A stretch of DNA of 64,000 nucleotides. Origin: Streptomyces sp. AP-93 (GTDB lineage: Bacteria; Actinomycetota; Actinomycetes; Streptomycetales; Streptomycetaceae). Numbering within the stretch: position 1 is the first letter of the stretch; the number at the start of each line of letters is the position of its first letter. The notes below the pieces were generated by a model that was not told the origin of the DNA, did no database searches, and saw only the letters and a program-made list of their open reading frames with translations. Both the position numbers and the translations under genes were made by a program. Positions 36,710 through 45,510 of this stretch are shown here, one piece after another. The DNA is taken from positions 1 through 64,000 of the forward strand of contig NZ_JALGBX010000024.1 in assembly GCF_022808175.1 (NCBI RefSeq), written 5' to 3'.

Positions 36710-37029
36710 GCCTCGCGGATGTCCTGCGGAACGCGGCCGCGATCGTTGACGCTCATGCCCTGGGCCTTGGCCCAGGCGCGGATCTCCGCGGTGTCCGGGT
36801 TGCCGGACGTCGCGGCGGCGCGGCCGCCCTTGGTACGACCCGCCGCGGCACGGCCACCGGTGCGGCGACCGCCCTTGGTGAACGGGTCGAGGAGGCCGCG
36901 GAGCTTTTCAGCGTTGGCGGTGGTGAGGTCGATCTCGTAGGTCTTGCCATCCAGAGCGAACGTCACCGTCTCGTCCGCCTCGCCGCCGTCGAGGTCGTCG
37001 ACAAGAAGGACCTGAACCTTCTGTGCCAC
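36691..37029 (-). CDS. lsr2: Nucleoid-associated protein Lsr2
   Basis: H-NS-like silencer that binds AT-rich DNA and bridges it. 112 residues: N-terminal dimerisation domain (MAQKVQVLLVDDLDGGEADE..., KTYEIDLTTANAEKL) and a C-terminal DNA-binding domain. A basic linker lies between (GGRRTGGRAAAGRTKGGRAA). The AT-hook-like loop here reads VNDRGRVP, where Lsr2 orthologues have an RGR core, so DNA binding should be intact. It neighbours clpC as in S. coelicolor. Confidence 0.96.
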   Translation of the reverse strand: MAQKVQVLLVDDLDGGEADETVTFALDGKTYEIDLTTANAEKLRGLLDPFTKGGRRTGGRAAAGRTKGGRAAATSGNPDTAEIRAWAKAQGMSVNDRGRVPQDIREAYENRG

Positions 37030-37194
37030 CGGGATTTCCTTTCATCGAAAAGCAGTACGCGGAAAGGAAACCGCTTTTGCCTGGAAAACACAAACCCCCC
37101 GTCACGGGTTCGGGTCCGCAACGGGTCGGGAAACGTGCGCGATTCGGACATAGGCCACGGAGCGGGGGCTCCGTGAAATCCCCGCCGCGATCGA

Positions 37195-37725
37195 TCAGAG
37201 GTGCAGAAGCATCCGGCTGTTGCCCAAGGTGTTCGGCTTCACTCGTTCGAGACCGAGGAACTCGGCGACGCCCTCGTCATAGGAACGCAGCAGCTCCATG
37301 TACACATCGGTCTCGACCGGGGTCTCGCCGATCTCGGTGAAGCCGTGCTTCGCGAAGAAGTCCACTTCGAAGGTCAGGCAGAAAACCCGGCTGACACCCA
37401 GCCTCCGGGCGGTCTCCAGCAACTTGTCGAGCACCAGATGACCGACTCCGACGCCCTTCAAGTCCCGGTCGACTGCAAGAGTGCGGACTTCGGCCAGGTC
37501 TTCCCACATCACGTGGAGCGCACCGCAGCCGACCACCTGGCCATCGGAGTCGCGTTCGGCGACCCAGAACTCCTGGATGTCCTCGTAAAGGACGACCGGC
37601 GCTTTGTCCAGCAGGATCCGCTGCTGCACGTACTGGTCGAGCAGGCGGCGCAGCGCGGGAACATCACCGGTGCGCGCTCGGCGGATCGTCACTGTTTTTG
37701 CATGTGCAGCGGAAAACTCACCCAT
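37195..37725 (-). CDS. GNAT amino-acid N-acetyltransferase (ArgA-like)
   Basis: 176 residues of the GNAT fold with the acetyl-CoA loop DLKGVGVGHLVLDKL near 90-104 and the preceding strand EVRTLAVDRD. The N-terminal VTIRRARTGDVPALRRLLDQYVQQ and the late FFAKHGFTEI match single-domain glutamate N-acetyltransferases, which start arginine synthesis in actinobacteria. Whether it acts on glutamate is inferred from similarity. It lies 9 bases after the BlaI-like gene on the same strand, so they may be co-transcribed. Confidence 0.85.
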   Translation of the reverse strand: MGEFSAAHAKTVTIRRARTGDVPALRRLLDQYVQQRILLDKAPVVLYEDIQEFWVAERDSDGQVVGCGALHVMWEDLAEVRTLAVDRDLKGVGVGHLVLDKLLETARRLGVSRVFCLTFEVDFFAKHGFTEIGETPVETDVYMELLRSYDEGVAEFLGLERVKPNTLGNSRMLLHL

Positions 37726-37734
37726 GCCCGGACG

Positions 37735-38199
37735 TTATCGCCCCGGCTCGGTGCCCGGCGCCGCGGAGTCGCCTCCGGCATCGGGCGGCGCCGCCGGGGA
37801 GCCGGCGGTCTCCGGAGCGTCCCCGGAGCCTTCGGGTTCAGCCGGCTGCACGATGCGTACGGCGTCCCTGAGTGCCTCGCGCTGTTCCGCCGACATCATG
37901 CCGAAGAAGGCCACGAGGGCGGCTGCGGGGTTGTCGCTCGTCGACCAGGCTTCGTTCATCAGTGCGGCCGAGTAAGCGGCCCGGGTGGAGACCGCCGTAT
38001 ATCGATAGGCGCGGCCTTCCGCCTCGCGGCGGACCCAGCCCTTCTGATGAAGATTGTCCATAACGGTCATGACCGTGGTGTACGCGATGGACCGTTCCTG
38101 CTGGAGGTCTTCCAGGACTTCGCGAACGGTGACCGGGCGGTTCCACTGCCACACCCGCGTCATGACTGCGTCTTCGAGTTCTCCCAAGGGGCGAGGCAC
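37735..38199 (-). CDS. BlaI/MecI/CopY-family transcriptional repressor
   Basis: 154 residues: a winged helix at ~1-80 (LGELEDAVMTRVWQWNRPVTVREVLEDL, YTTVMTVMDNLHQKGWVRREAEG, AYRYTAV) and a C-terminal dimer and Pro/Ala-rich tail. Family members repress beta-lactamase or copper genes, and BlaR-type sensors release them. No BlaR-like protease is nearby, so the target is unknown. Confidence 0.88.
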   Translation of the reverse strand: MPRPLGELEDAVMTRVWQWNRPVTVREVLEDLQQERSIAYTTVMTVMDNLHQKGWVRREAEGRAYRYTAVSTRAAYSAALMNEAWSTSDNPAAALVAFFGMMSAEQREALRDAVRIVQPAEPEGSGDAPETAGSPAAPPDAGGDSAAPGTEPGR

Positions 38200-38295
38200 A
38201 GCAGCACGATAGTGCGGGTTGTGGTGAATTGCGCGGCTATCGGGGCGGCAAGGCGCAACAAAATCGGGCGCACGGCCGGGGAGCCGTACGCCCGT

Positions 38296-38309
38296 CCCCC
38301 TCGAGGGGG
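38296..38309. terminator. Short hairpin after the small membrane protein gene
   Basis: CCCCC-TCGA-GGGGG just past the double stop (TAG TAG) of the 38314-38484 gene, a small stem of 5 bp. It may terminate that transcript. Confidence 0.45.
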
Positions 38310-38313
38310 CCTA

Positions 38314-38484
38314 CTACTGGGGCTGGGACTGCTGAGCGGCCTCGGCGCGGGCGAGCACGGCGTCCACGGCCGCGTCCTCCTTGGCCTTGTTGGCGCCGCC
38401 CTGGCTCTTCACGATCGTCACGACGAGCGCGATGAAGAACACGGCCATCACGAAGGGGGGCACGAGCGCGGAAACGTAGTCCAT
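38314..38484 (-). CDS. Small single-pass membrane protein (56 aa)
   Basis: Translates as MDYVSALVPPFVMAVFFIAL-VVTIVKSQGG followed by a charged helix ANKAKEDAAVDAVLARAEAA and QQSQPQ, then two stops in tandem. One membrane helix (~8-25) and a cytoplasmic, probably helical tail are clear. It falls below normal ORF cut-offs. Similar small membrane proteins near lsr2 and blaI-like genes are common in Streptomyces, but I do not know a function. The TnpB-like element ends about 100 bases before its start codon and may have altered its promoter. Confidence 0.78.
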   Translation of the reverse strand: MDYVSALVPPFVMAVFFIALVVTIVKSQGGANKAKEDAAVDAVLARAEAAQQSQPQ

Positions 38485-38506
38485 GCCCCCAGCGTCTCAG
38501 ATGAGC

Positions 38507-40567
38507 TTAGGTTTTCCTGCGCGGGGGTGGGTGTTCGCCCCGGTGGGAAAATAGTCTCGGGTCGCGCCGTGGCCGCTGTTTGAGCGGGGTGGCGTGGGTG
38601 TGCAGGTGGAAGCCTGCGCCGAGTCTGGCCCCGCGTGGCGTGTGCCGGTTGGGGGTGCTCATCGTGTGCGGTGCCTGCCGCCCGCCTCGCCGCCGGGTGC
38701 GGTGGGTGGGTGACTGGGGCGGTCGCCCCGCCGGACGCTTTCCACCCGGGCCGGTCGATGCCGGTGTTCCCGGTGGGGCGGGGACCCTGCGTCGCTGCCT
38801 GGGCACAGGGCTGCTTCTCATCGGGCCCGCCTTCGTCCGGTCCGCAAAGACACTGCGCGGGCCGAGCTCGGAGGGGCCGGGGTGGGTGGGCTTGGGGTGC
38901 CGGACCGGTTGGTCCAGTTCCTGGACGGTGCGCCGGATCAGATAGGTGCCGGTGGTCCGGTCCAGGACGGTCAGGTGCTGATGTTGCAGGCCGCGGGCGC
39001 CGATGCGCTGCCAGGCGGCGACGTCCCGGTCCGCGCTGTAACCGCAGTCGGGGTGGGGGCAGGTGGCCCATTTCCAGCCCGGCCGGGTGGAGTCGGGGGC
39101 GGTGTGGTGACGGAAAGCGGTCAGGCAGCGGGGACAGTACTTGGAGGTGCCACGCGCGGGGACGATGACCACGGCGATGCCGTGCCGGGCGGCCTGATGC
39201 CGTACATCGGCAACGATCTGCCCGCGCACCGAGCCGGAGAGGCGGGTGTTGAGCGTGCGGCCCTTGCCACGGGCCTCCATGTCCCGCAGGTCCTCCAGAT
39301 AGATCACAGACGCCCCCGTGGCGCGGGCGTGATCGACCATGAACCGTGCGGCTGCCTTGGCGATCTGCATGTTCAGGTGCTGGCGTCGCTTACTGACCCG
39401 GGCGTGTTCGGTGCGCAGCAAGGCGAGCTTGGCGGCGGTCGCCGGGTCGAGGCACCGACCCAGAGCCCGTTGGCCGTCCAGGAGTGTCTCCAGGTGTGCG
39501 GCCTTCGCCCACAACTGCTCGGCGAGGATGCGGAGCCGGTCGGCTTTGGCCAGTACCCCGTTCATGCGGAGGAAGACGGGCTGCCCGTCGGTCAGGACGC
39601 CCGGTTGGATGCCGCCGGTCGGGGTGAGGGTGCCGCCGGTAAGCAGGGTGTTCAGACCGTAGTCGAAGGCCACCGCCCGGCTGTGCCCGGAGCGCCGGGT
39701 CGCGGGGACGGCGGTGGTGTGGGCGATATCCAGTCGCAGCCGCCCGCCGCGCAGGCGCAGGGTCGGGGCATGCAGGGCAGCGGTGGCGTCGATGGTGGGC
39801 GGCAGGCGGAACCGGATCCGTACCGGACGCCAGTCGGCACGGGTGCGCGGGTCGGGGCGTACCGGGAGCCGTACGGTGAGGACCGCGTAGCGGGCGGGGT
39901 CGTCCTCGCACCGGACGAGGGTGGCGAGCTGCTTGTCGGCGGCGGCCAGCACCACCTGACGGCCGCCGCCCGGCGCCGCCTCGAGCTCACACAGATCTGC
40001 GGGCAGACGCCGGTGCGCGGTTTCGAAACGCAGTACCTGCCGGGTGCAGGAACGGAAGACGGAAGCGGGCACCGCAGCCCCCTGCGGGCAGGTGTCCCGC
40101 AGGGCCGCCCACTCCTCCTCGGTGCGTTTCATCGGGTCAGCGCCAGCCGGCCAGGTGGTCAGGACCGCGTCCACCAGCTCGGCCCGCCATTGGGCCGAGC
40201 GCAGCACCCGCCCGGCCTGCTCCTCCGCGACCCGCCGGACCCGGTCAGGCGCATACAGGCCCTCAGGAACGGTCGCGGTCCAACCCAGAGTCCGCAAGGC
40301 CATCCACGCGTTCGACGGCAACCGCTCACCCGACGGCGCGATGCCCGAGGAGAGCAGGATCAGCTCCGACCGAGACCAGTGACCGCCGATCACCCCGGCG
40401 GCCATCGACTCCACCAGTCCGGTCAGCCAGCCCACCCGCTCACCCAGCGCGGCAGTATTCAGCACCTCACCACTGATCGTGTCCAGGCCCCGGAACGCCA
40501 TCGCGGGTGCGCACGCCACCCGGCCGGTCTCGCCCTCACCTAGCGCGATCTTCCGCCGCACAGCCAC
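38507..40567 (-). mobile_element. Large TnpB-like RNA-guided nuclease homologue, intact copy (686 aa)
   Basis: GTG 40567 (VAVRRKIALGEGE) gives 686 residues; a GTG at 40561 or ATG 40669 is possible. The N-terminal ~295 residues match no canonical TnpB that I know. They are followed by a RuvC core with Asp302 (AVAFDYGLNTLL), Glu425 (IYLEDLRDM), zinc ribbon CPRC...CPHPDC, and Asp515 (DRDVAAWQRI). Hence an active nuclease is plausible. The last ~150 residues are Pro/Arg/Thr-rich and overlap the candidate guide RNA. Canonical TnpB has about 400 residues, so this lineage is much larger. No TnpA partner. The homologue at 649-2650 aligns throughout. Confidence 0.8.
38586..38830 (-). ncRNA. Candidate omega/reRNA scaffold at the right end of TnpB-like copy 2
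   Basis: The final 35 bases (38586-38620) are identical to 734-768 although the flanking codons differ. The hairpin GCAGG-CTTCCA-CCTGC lies at 38602-38617. Similarity ends abruptly at 38586, so the guide would be the flanking sequence running down from 38585 (GCTCAAACAGCGGCCACGGC on the minus strand). The 5' limit is a guess from short shared blocks such as CCTGCGTCGC. Confidence 0.45.
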
Positions 40568-40713
40568 ACCCCCGCCCCGCTCGCGACCTACTGTCCGATC
40601 ATCGGACCCACATACGAAACGAGCCCAACCCGGCAAGGACACGCAACCCGACGAGATCCCGTGCGACACCCAGGAAAACCCGACCAGTCCAACGACTGCG
40701 CGCGCGACCCTAG

Positions 40714-41337
40714 CTACCCGACCGCGCGCCCGGCCTCCGGGGGCGCACTGGGCTTGCGGCGCGGCGGGAAGACCTCGCCCGGGGTCGGGATGGGCCGCGC
40801 GGGGCGGTCGTCGGGGCGCGGTTCGGGCTGCGGGCGCGCCGGGTCGTTCTCCTTCTCGGTGCCGCCCTTGCCGGTGCCGCCCGCGTCCGTGCCGCCCGCG
40901 AGGGTCAGCAGCCGCGTGCGCGGCGCGGGCGCCGTGGACAGCCTGCGGCGTACGGAGCGCTCCGCGATGGTCTGGGCCCGCTCCAACAGCGCGGCGGCGA
41001 CCGGGTTGGCGCGCAGCGCCCGCAGGGCCGCGAGGTCGTCCGGCACCGGTTCGTAGCCGGCGGCCAGGGCGTCCTGGAGCAGCTCCAGGTAGCCGGAGAG
41101 GCTGCCGGGCAGGGCGGCTCTGTACCGCGCCAGGTCGGCCAGGAGGAACGCTCTGAGCCTCCCCGCCTCCTGGACCGCGTCGTCCACCGACGCCGCGAGG
41201 CGCAGGCAGTCCTGGACCTCGACGGCCGTCAGTGGGGCCGTAGAGGACTGAAGGGCGTGAGCGAGCGAGCGCCTGAGCACGTGAAGCTCATCGGCGCCGA
41301 ACGCCATGCCGCCGCGGGATCCGTAGGGCGTGGGCAT
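40714..41337 (-). CDS. Conserved Streptomyces protein of unknown function
   Basis: 207 residues, no membrane helix. The N-terminal ~130 residues are helical and Leu/Ala-rich (ELHVLRRSLAHALQSS, VQDCLRLAASVDDAVQEAGR, LSGYLELLQDALAAGY). The C-terminal ~75 residues are Pro/Arg/Glu-rich and disordered. I recognise no domain. It lies 100 bases after DUF397 on the same strand, with a hairpin between. Confidence 0.7.
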   Translation of the reverse strand: MPTPYGSRGGMAFGADELHVLRRSLAHALQSSTAPLTAVEVQDCLRLAASVDDAVQEAGRLRAFLLADLARYRAALPGSLSGYLELLQDALAAGYEPVPDDLAALRALRANPVAAALLERAQTIAERSVRRRLSTAPAPRTRLLTLAGGTDAGGTGKGGTEKENDPARPQPEPRPDDRPARPIPTPGEVFPPRRKPSAPPEAGRAVG

Positions 41338-41376
41338 GGGCCGAAGATACGCGCTAATCGGACAAAATCCCCTGAG

Positions 41377-41403
41377 GGGGACACGTACACGGCGCGTGTC
41401 CCC
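41377..41403. terminator. Hairpin between DUF397 gene and the 207-residue gene
   Basis: 9-bp perfect stem GGGGACACG/CGTGTCCCC (41377-41385 with 41395-41403), loop of nine bases. It lies downstream of DUF397 and upstream of the next start on the minus strand, so it is a likely terminator. Confidence 0.6.
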
Positions 41404-41437
41404 GTGGGAACGAACCGGGAAAGGACCGGGGAAGGAC

Positions 41438-41623
41438 TCAGCCCGAGGCTTTGACCACGCGCAGGAAATCGGCCCAGGCGGCCTGGGTGGTGGCGAGGAC
41501 GAGGTGGGCCGGGTCGGCGCGGTCGGCCACGCGGACCAGGGTGCCGGGGGCGGCGCTGACGTACACGCAGTTGTCCCCCTCGCCGCAGAACGAGGACTTC
41601 TGCCAGGCGGGCCGAGCGGTCAT
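41438..41623 (-). CDS. DUF397 domain protein
   Basis: 61 residues, typical of the Streptomyces DUF397 family: WQKSSFCGEGDNCVYVS near the start, RVADRADPA in the middle and WADFLRVVK at the end. ATG 41623 has GGAGGAG six bases upstream. DUF397 proteins usually sit next to a helix-turn-helix regulator of the WhiJ/BldB type; none is adjacent here, so it is an orphan copy. Confidence 0.88.
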   Translation of the reverse strand: MTARPAWQKSSFCGEGDNCVYVSAAPGTLVRVADRADPAHLVLATTQAAWADFLRVVKASG

Positions 41624-41807
41624 GACGTCTCCTCCGGACACAGGCGCTGTAGCGCCGGGGACGGGCTCGCGGTACATGTCGTGGGGCGAAGGTATCCCCG
41701 CGGTGGCCGTGGTCCGGCCATTTCCGGGGAAATTGTCATGGCGGGCGTCAGGACGCGGTAAGCGCCGGGCGGTCCCCTGGGGGGCCTGGCCGCCCGTGGG
41801 ACGCGAG

Positions 41808-41840
41808 CGGCCCCCGCCTCCGGAGGGAGGGCGGGGGCCG
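41808..41840. terminator. Terminator downstream of coaX
   Basis: 11-bp perfect stem (41808-41818 with 41830-41840, CGGCCCCCGCC) and 11-base loop, 41 bases after the coaX stop. It probably ends the cofactor operon. Confidence 0.75.
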
Positions 41841-41881
41841 TCGGGGCGGCCGGTTCGATCAGGGCACCCGGTGCGATCGGG

Positions 41882-42691
41882 TCAGCCGAAGGCGGGTGCG
41901 TTGCGCTCGTAGACCAGCCGCAGGCCGATCAGGGTGAGCCAGGGTTCGTGGTCGTCGATGGCCGCGGCCTCGCCGAGGACGATCGGGGCCAGGCCGCCCG
42001 TGGCGATGACGCGGACGTCGTCCGGGACGCCGTTCGGGCCGGCCAGCTCCTTGGCCATGCGGTTCACGATCCCGTCGACCTGGCCCGCGAACCCGTAGAC
42101 CACGCCCGACTGCATCGCCTCGACCGTGGACTTGCCGATGACGTTGCGCGGGCGGGCCAGCTCGATCTTGCGGAGCTGGGCGCCCCGTACGCCGAGGGCC
42201 TCCATGGAGATCTCGATGCCCGGGGAGATGACGCCGCCGACGTACTCGCCCTTGGCGGAGACCGCGTCGAAGGTGGTCGCCGTACCGAAGTCGACGACGA
42301 TCGCGGGGCCGCCGTAGAGCTCGGCGGCGGCGACCGCGTTGACGATGCGGTCCGCGCCGACCTCCTTCGGGTTGTCCATCAGGATCGGTACGCCCGTCTT
42401 GGTGCCGGGCTCCACGATCACCGCCGGAACGTCCCCGTAGTAGCGGCGGGTCACCTCGCGGAGCTCGTGCAGCACCGCCGGCACCGTCGAGCAGATCGCG
42501 ATGCCGTGGATGCCGTCGCCCAGTTCGTTGCCGAGCATCGGGTGCATGCCCATCAGGCCCTGCATCAGCACGGCCATCTCGTCGGCCGTGCGGCGCGGGT
42601 CGGTCGAGACGCGCCAGTGCTCGACGATCTCGTCACCGTCGAACAGGCCAAGGACCGTATGGGAGTTGCCCACGTCGATGGTGAGGAGCAT
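41882..42691 (-). CDS. coaX: Type III pantothenate kinase
   Basis: Phosphorylates pantothenate, the first committed step to coenzyme A. 269 residues with the ASKHA fold: LTIDVGNSHTVLGLFDG at 3-19, the pantothenate region PKEVGADRIVNAVAA near 112, and VDFGTATTFDAVSAKGEYVGG near 134. The length is typical. It is last in the panC-nadB-nadC-coaX operon, 3 bases after nadC. Confidence 0.95.
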   Translation of the reverse strand: MLLTIDVGNSHTVLGLFDGDEIVEHWRVSTDPRRTADEMAVLMQGLMGMHPMLGNELGDGIHGIAICSTVPAVLHELREVTRRYYGDVPAVIVEPGTKTGVPILMDNPKEVGADRIVNAVAAAELYGGPAIVVDFGTATTFDAVSAKGEYVGGVISPGIEISMEALGVRGAQLRKIELARPRNVIGKSTVEAMQSGVVYGFAGQVDGIVNRMAKELAGPNGVPDDVRVIATGGLAPIVLGEAAAIDDHEPWLTLIGLRLVYERNAPAFG

Positions 42692-42694
42692 CGG

Positions 42695-43693
42695 TTACAC
42701 CGCCTCGCGCAGATCGAGGCCGATGTCCAGGATCGGGGAGGAGTGGGTGAGCCCGCCGACCGCGAGGTAGTCGACGCCGGTCTCGGCGTAGGCGCGGGCG
42801 TTGTGCATGGTGAGGCGGCCCGAGGACTCCAGGACCGCGCGGCCGTGGACCAGCGCCACCGCCTCCTCGGTCTCGATGGGCGTGAAGTTGTCGAGCAGGA
42901 TCAGGTCCGCGCCCGCGTCCAGGGCCTCGCGGACCTGCTGGAGGGTGTCCACCTCGACCTCGATGGAGAGGTCGGGGAACTGCTCGCGCACGGCCTTGAA
43001 CGCCTCGCGGACGCCGCCCGCCGCGATCACGTGGTTGTCCTTCACCAGCGCCGCGTCGGACAGCGACATCCGGTGGTTGACGCCGCCGCCGCAGCGGACC
43101 GCGTACTTCTCCAGGCAGCGCAGGCCCGGGGTGGTCTTGCGGGTGTCGCGGACCTTGGCCTTGGTGCCCTCCAGCTCGTCGGCCCAGGTGCGGGTGGCCG
43201 TGGCGATGCCCGACATCAGGCAGAGCAGGTTCAGCGCGCTGCGCTCGCCGGTGAGCAGGTCCCGGGTACGGGCCCGTACGGACAGCAGCACCTGGCCGGC
43301 CTCGACGCGGTCGCCGTCCTCGACGTGCCGCTCCACCTCGAAGGTGTCGGTGCAGACGACGGAGAGCACGGCCTCGGCGACGCGCAGGCCGGCGACCGTG
43401 CCGGCCTCGCGCGCGGTGAAGTCGGCCGTGGCGACGGCGTCCTCGGGGACGGTGGCGACGGTGGTGACGTCGACCCCGCCGTCGAGGTCCTCGGAGATCG
43501 CCATGTGCGCGATGTCCTCGACCTCGATCGGGTCCAGGCCCGCGTCCACCAGGAGCTGGGCGAGCGCCGGGTCCAGGCCGGTCTCCTCGCCCTCGCCGCA
43601 GGCGCAGTCGTCGCCGCAGCCGCCGCCCTCGCTCTGGTCGAGGATCGGGAGCTCTTCGTGCGGGTGGGTGTGGTCGTGCTCGTGCGTGCTCAC
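42695..43693 (-). CDS. nadC: Nicotinate-nucleotide pyrophosphorylase (carboxylating)
   Basis: Turns quinolinate and PRPP into nicotinate mononucleotide. 332 residues. A His/Asp/Cys-rich extension (1-37: HEHDHTHPHEE, GGGCGDDCACGEGEE) precedes the QPRTase domains, with GERSALNLLCLMSGIATAT, RDTRKTTPGLRCLEKYAV, GGGVNHRMSLSDAALVKDNH and LILLDNFTP. The GTG at 43693 lies 2 bases after the nadB stop. The extension could bind a metal ion; it is absent from most family members. Confidence 0.93.
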   Translation of the reverse strand: MSTHEHDHTHPHEELPILDQSEGGGCGDDCACGEGEETGLDPALAQLLVDAGLDPIEVEDIAHMAISEDLDGGVDVTTVATVPEDAVATADFTAREAGTVAGLRVAEAVLSVVCTDTFEVERHVEDGDRVEAGQVLLSVRARTRDLLTGERSALNLLCLMSGIATATRTWADELEGTKAKVRDTRKTTPGLRCLEKYAVRCGGGVNHRMSLSDAALVKDNHVIAAGGVREAFKAVREQFPDLSIEVEVDTLQQVREALDAGADLILLDNFTPIETEEAVALVHGRAVLESSGRLTMHNARAYAETGVDYLAVGGLTHSSPILDIGLDLREAV

Positions 43694-43695
43694 GG

Positions 43696-45510
43696 TTACC
43701 GCTCCAGGCTGTCGGTGCTGCGGGTGCTGTTGCTGCTGGCGTTGCTGCTGGTGTTGCTGGTGTCGCTGCTGTTGCTGTTGCTGCTCAAGGGGATCCGTAC
43801 GGACGGGAAGTCCGCCGAGTCCGTCGGGGTGACGACCAGGGCCCGGCGCTCGGTCTCCGACAGGCGCACGACCAGGTGGCGCCGCCACTCGGTGTCGTCC
43901 CGGTCCGGGTGGTCCTCGCGCCAGTGGCAGCCGCGGGTCTCCGCGCGCCGCTGGGCGGCGGCGACCAGCACCCGGGCCACGCACAGGAGGTTGGTGGCCT
44001 CCCAGGTCTCGGTACCGGGGACGGCCGTCTTGCCCCGGGTCTCCAGCTCCGTCAGCGCCGTCGCGTACAGGGCTTCGAGCGCGGCGGCGGCCCGGCGCAG
44101 CGACTCGGCGGAGCGGAGCACGCCCGCGCCGTCGGTCATGATGCGCTGGATCTCGTAGCGCGCCTCGGCGGGCTGGAGGGGGCCGGTGGCCGGGACGGGT
44201 ATGCCGGGGCCGGTGCCCGCGGGCGGGTTCCCGATGATGTCGTCGGCGATGCGCTCGGCGAAGACCAGGCCCTCCAGGAGGGAGTTGGAGGCCAGCCGGT
44301 TCGCGCCGTGCACTCCGGTGCAGGCGACCTCGCCGCAGGCGTACAGCCCGGGGACGGTGGTGCGGCCGTGCAGGTCGGTCCGTACGCCGCCGGAGGCGTA
44401 GTGCGCGGCCGGGGCGACCGGGATCGGCTCGGTGACCGGGTCGATGCCGTGCGAGCGGCAGGCGGCCAGGATGGTGGGGAAGCGCTGCTCCCACATCTCG
44501 GCGCCGAAGTGCCGGGCGTCCAGGTACATGTGCTGCGTGCCCTGCTCCTGCATGCGGCGCATGATGCCCTTGGCGACGATGTCGCGGGGGGCGAGCTCGG
44601 CGAGCTCGTGCTGGCCGGTCATGAAGCGGACCCCGCCGGCGTCGACGAGGTACGCGCCCTCGCCGCGGACGGCCTCCGACACCAGGGGCTGCTGGCCCTC
44701 GGCGTCGGCGCCGAGGAAGAGCACGGTGGGGTGGAACTGCACGAATTCGAGGTCGGAGACCTCGGCGCCGGCGCGCAGCGCGAGGGCCACCCCGTCGCCG
44801 GTGGAGACCGACGGGTTGGTGGTCGCGGAGAAGACCTGGCCCATGCCGCCGGTCGCGAGGATCACGGCGGGCGCGTGGACGGCGCCGACCCCGTCGTGCT
44901 GGCCCTCGCCCATGACGTGCAGGGTGACGCCCGCGGTACGGCCCTCGGCGTCCAGGAGCAGGTCCAGGACCAGGGCGTTCTCGACGGTCTCGATGCCCGC
45001 GGCCTGGACGGCCTCGACGAGCGCCCGGGAGATCTCGGCGCCGGTGGCGTCCCCGCCGGCGTGCGCGATGCGGCGGCGGTGGTGGCCGCCCTCGCGGGTC
45101 AGCTCGATCTCGCCGGTCTCGGCGGAGGTGTCGAAGACGGCGCCGGTCTCGATGAGGCGGCGTACGGCGTCGGGGCCCTCGGTGACCAGGAGCCGGACGG
45201 CGGCCTCGTCGCACAGGCCCGCGCCCGCGACGAGGGTGTCGTCGAGGTGCTGCTCGGGGGTGTCCCCGTCGCCGAGGGCGGCGGCGATGCCGCCCTGGGC
45301 CCAGCGGGTGGAGCCGTCGTCGAGCCGGGCCTTGGTGACCACGACGGTACGGCGGCCCGCGGCGGCGCAGCGCAGTGCGGCGGTCAGTCCGGCGACTCCG
45401 GATCCGACGACCACGACATCGGCGTCCACGGACCAGCCGGGCGCCGGGGCGTGGAGCCGTATGCCGGTGCTGGTGCCCGCTGCTGCGGGGCCTCTGCCTG
45501 GGGTGCTCAC
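43696..45510 (-). CDS. nadB: L-aspartate oxidase
   Basis: Oxidises aspartate to iminoaspartate in NAD synthesis. 604 residues: FAD dinucleotide fold VVVVGSGVAGLTAALRCAA near 33, TRWAQGGIAAAL, HAGGDATGAEISRALV, DLEFVQFHPTVL, and the FAD end ACTGVHGANRLASNSLLEGL. The GTG at 45510 overlaps the panC stop by 4 bp. The last ~30 residues are a Ser/Asn/Thr run (SSNSNSSDTSNTSSNASSNS) encoded by triplet-like repeats, unlike orthologues that I know. nadA is not in the window. Confidence 0.93.
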   Translation of the reverse strand: MSTPGRGPAAAGTSTGIRLHAPAPGWSVDADVVVVGSGVAGLTAALRCAAAGRRTVVVTKARLDDGSTRWAQGGIAAALGDGDTPEQHLDDTLVAGAGLCDEAAVRLLVTEGPDAVRRLIETGAVFDTSAETGEIELTREGGHHRRRIAHAGGDATGAEISRALVEAVQAAGIETVENALVLDLLLDAEGRTAGVTLHVMGEGQHDGVGAVHAPAVILATGGMGQVFSATTNPSVSTGDGVALALRAGAEVSDLEFVQFHPTVLFLGADAEGQQPLVSEAVRGEGAYLVDAGGVRFMTGQHELAELAPRDIVAKGIMRRMQEQGTQHMYLDARHFGAEMWEQRFPTILAACRSHGIDPVTEPIPVAPAAHYASGGVRTDLHGRTTVPGLYACGEVACTGVHGANRLASNSLLEGLVFAERIADDIIGNPPAGTGPGIPVPATGPLQPAEARYEIQRIMTDGAGVLRSAESLRRAAAALEALYATALTELETRGKTAVPGTETWEATNLLCVARVLVAAAQRRAETRGCHWREDHPDRDDTEWRRHLVVRLSETERRALVVTPTDSADFPSVRIPLSSNSNSSDTSNTSSNASSNSTRSTDSLER

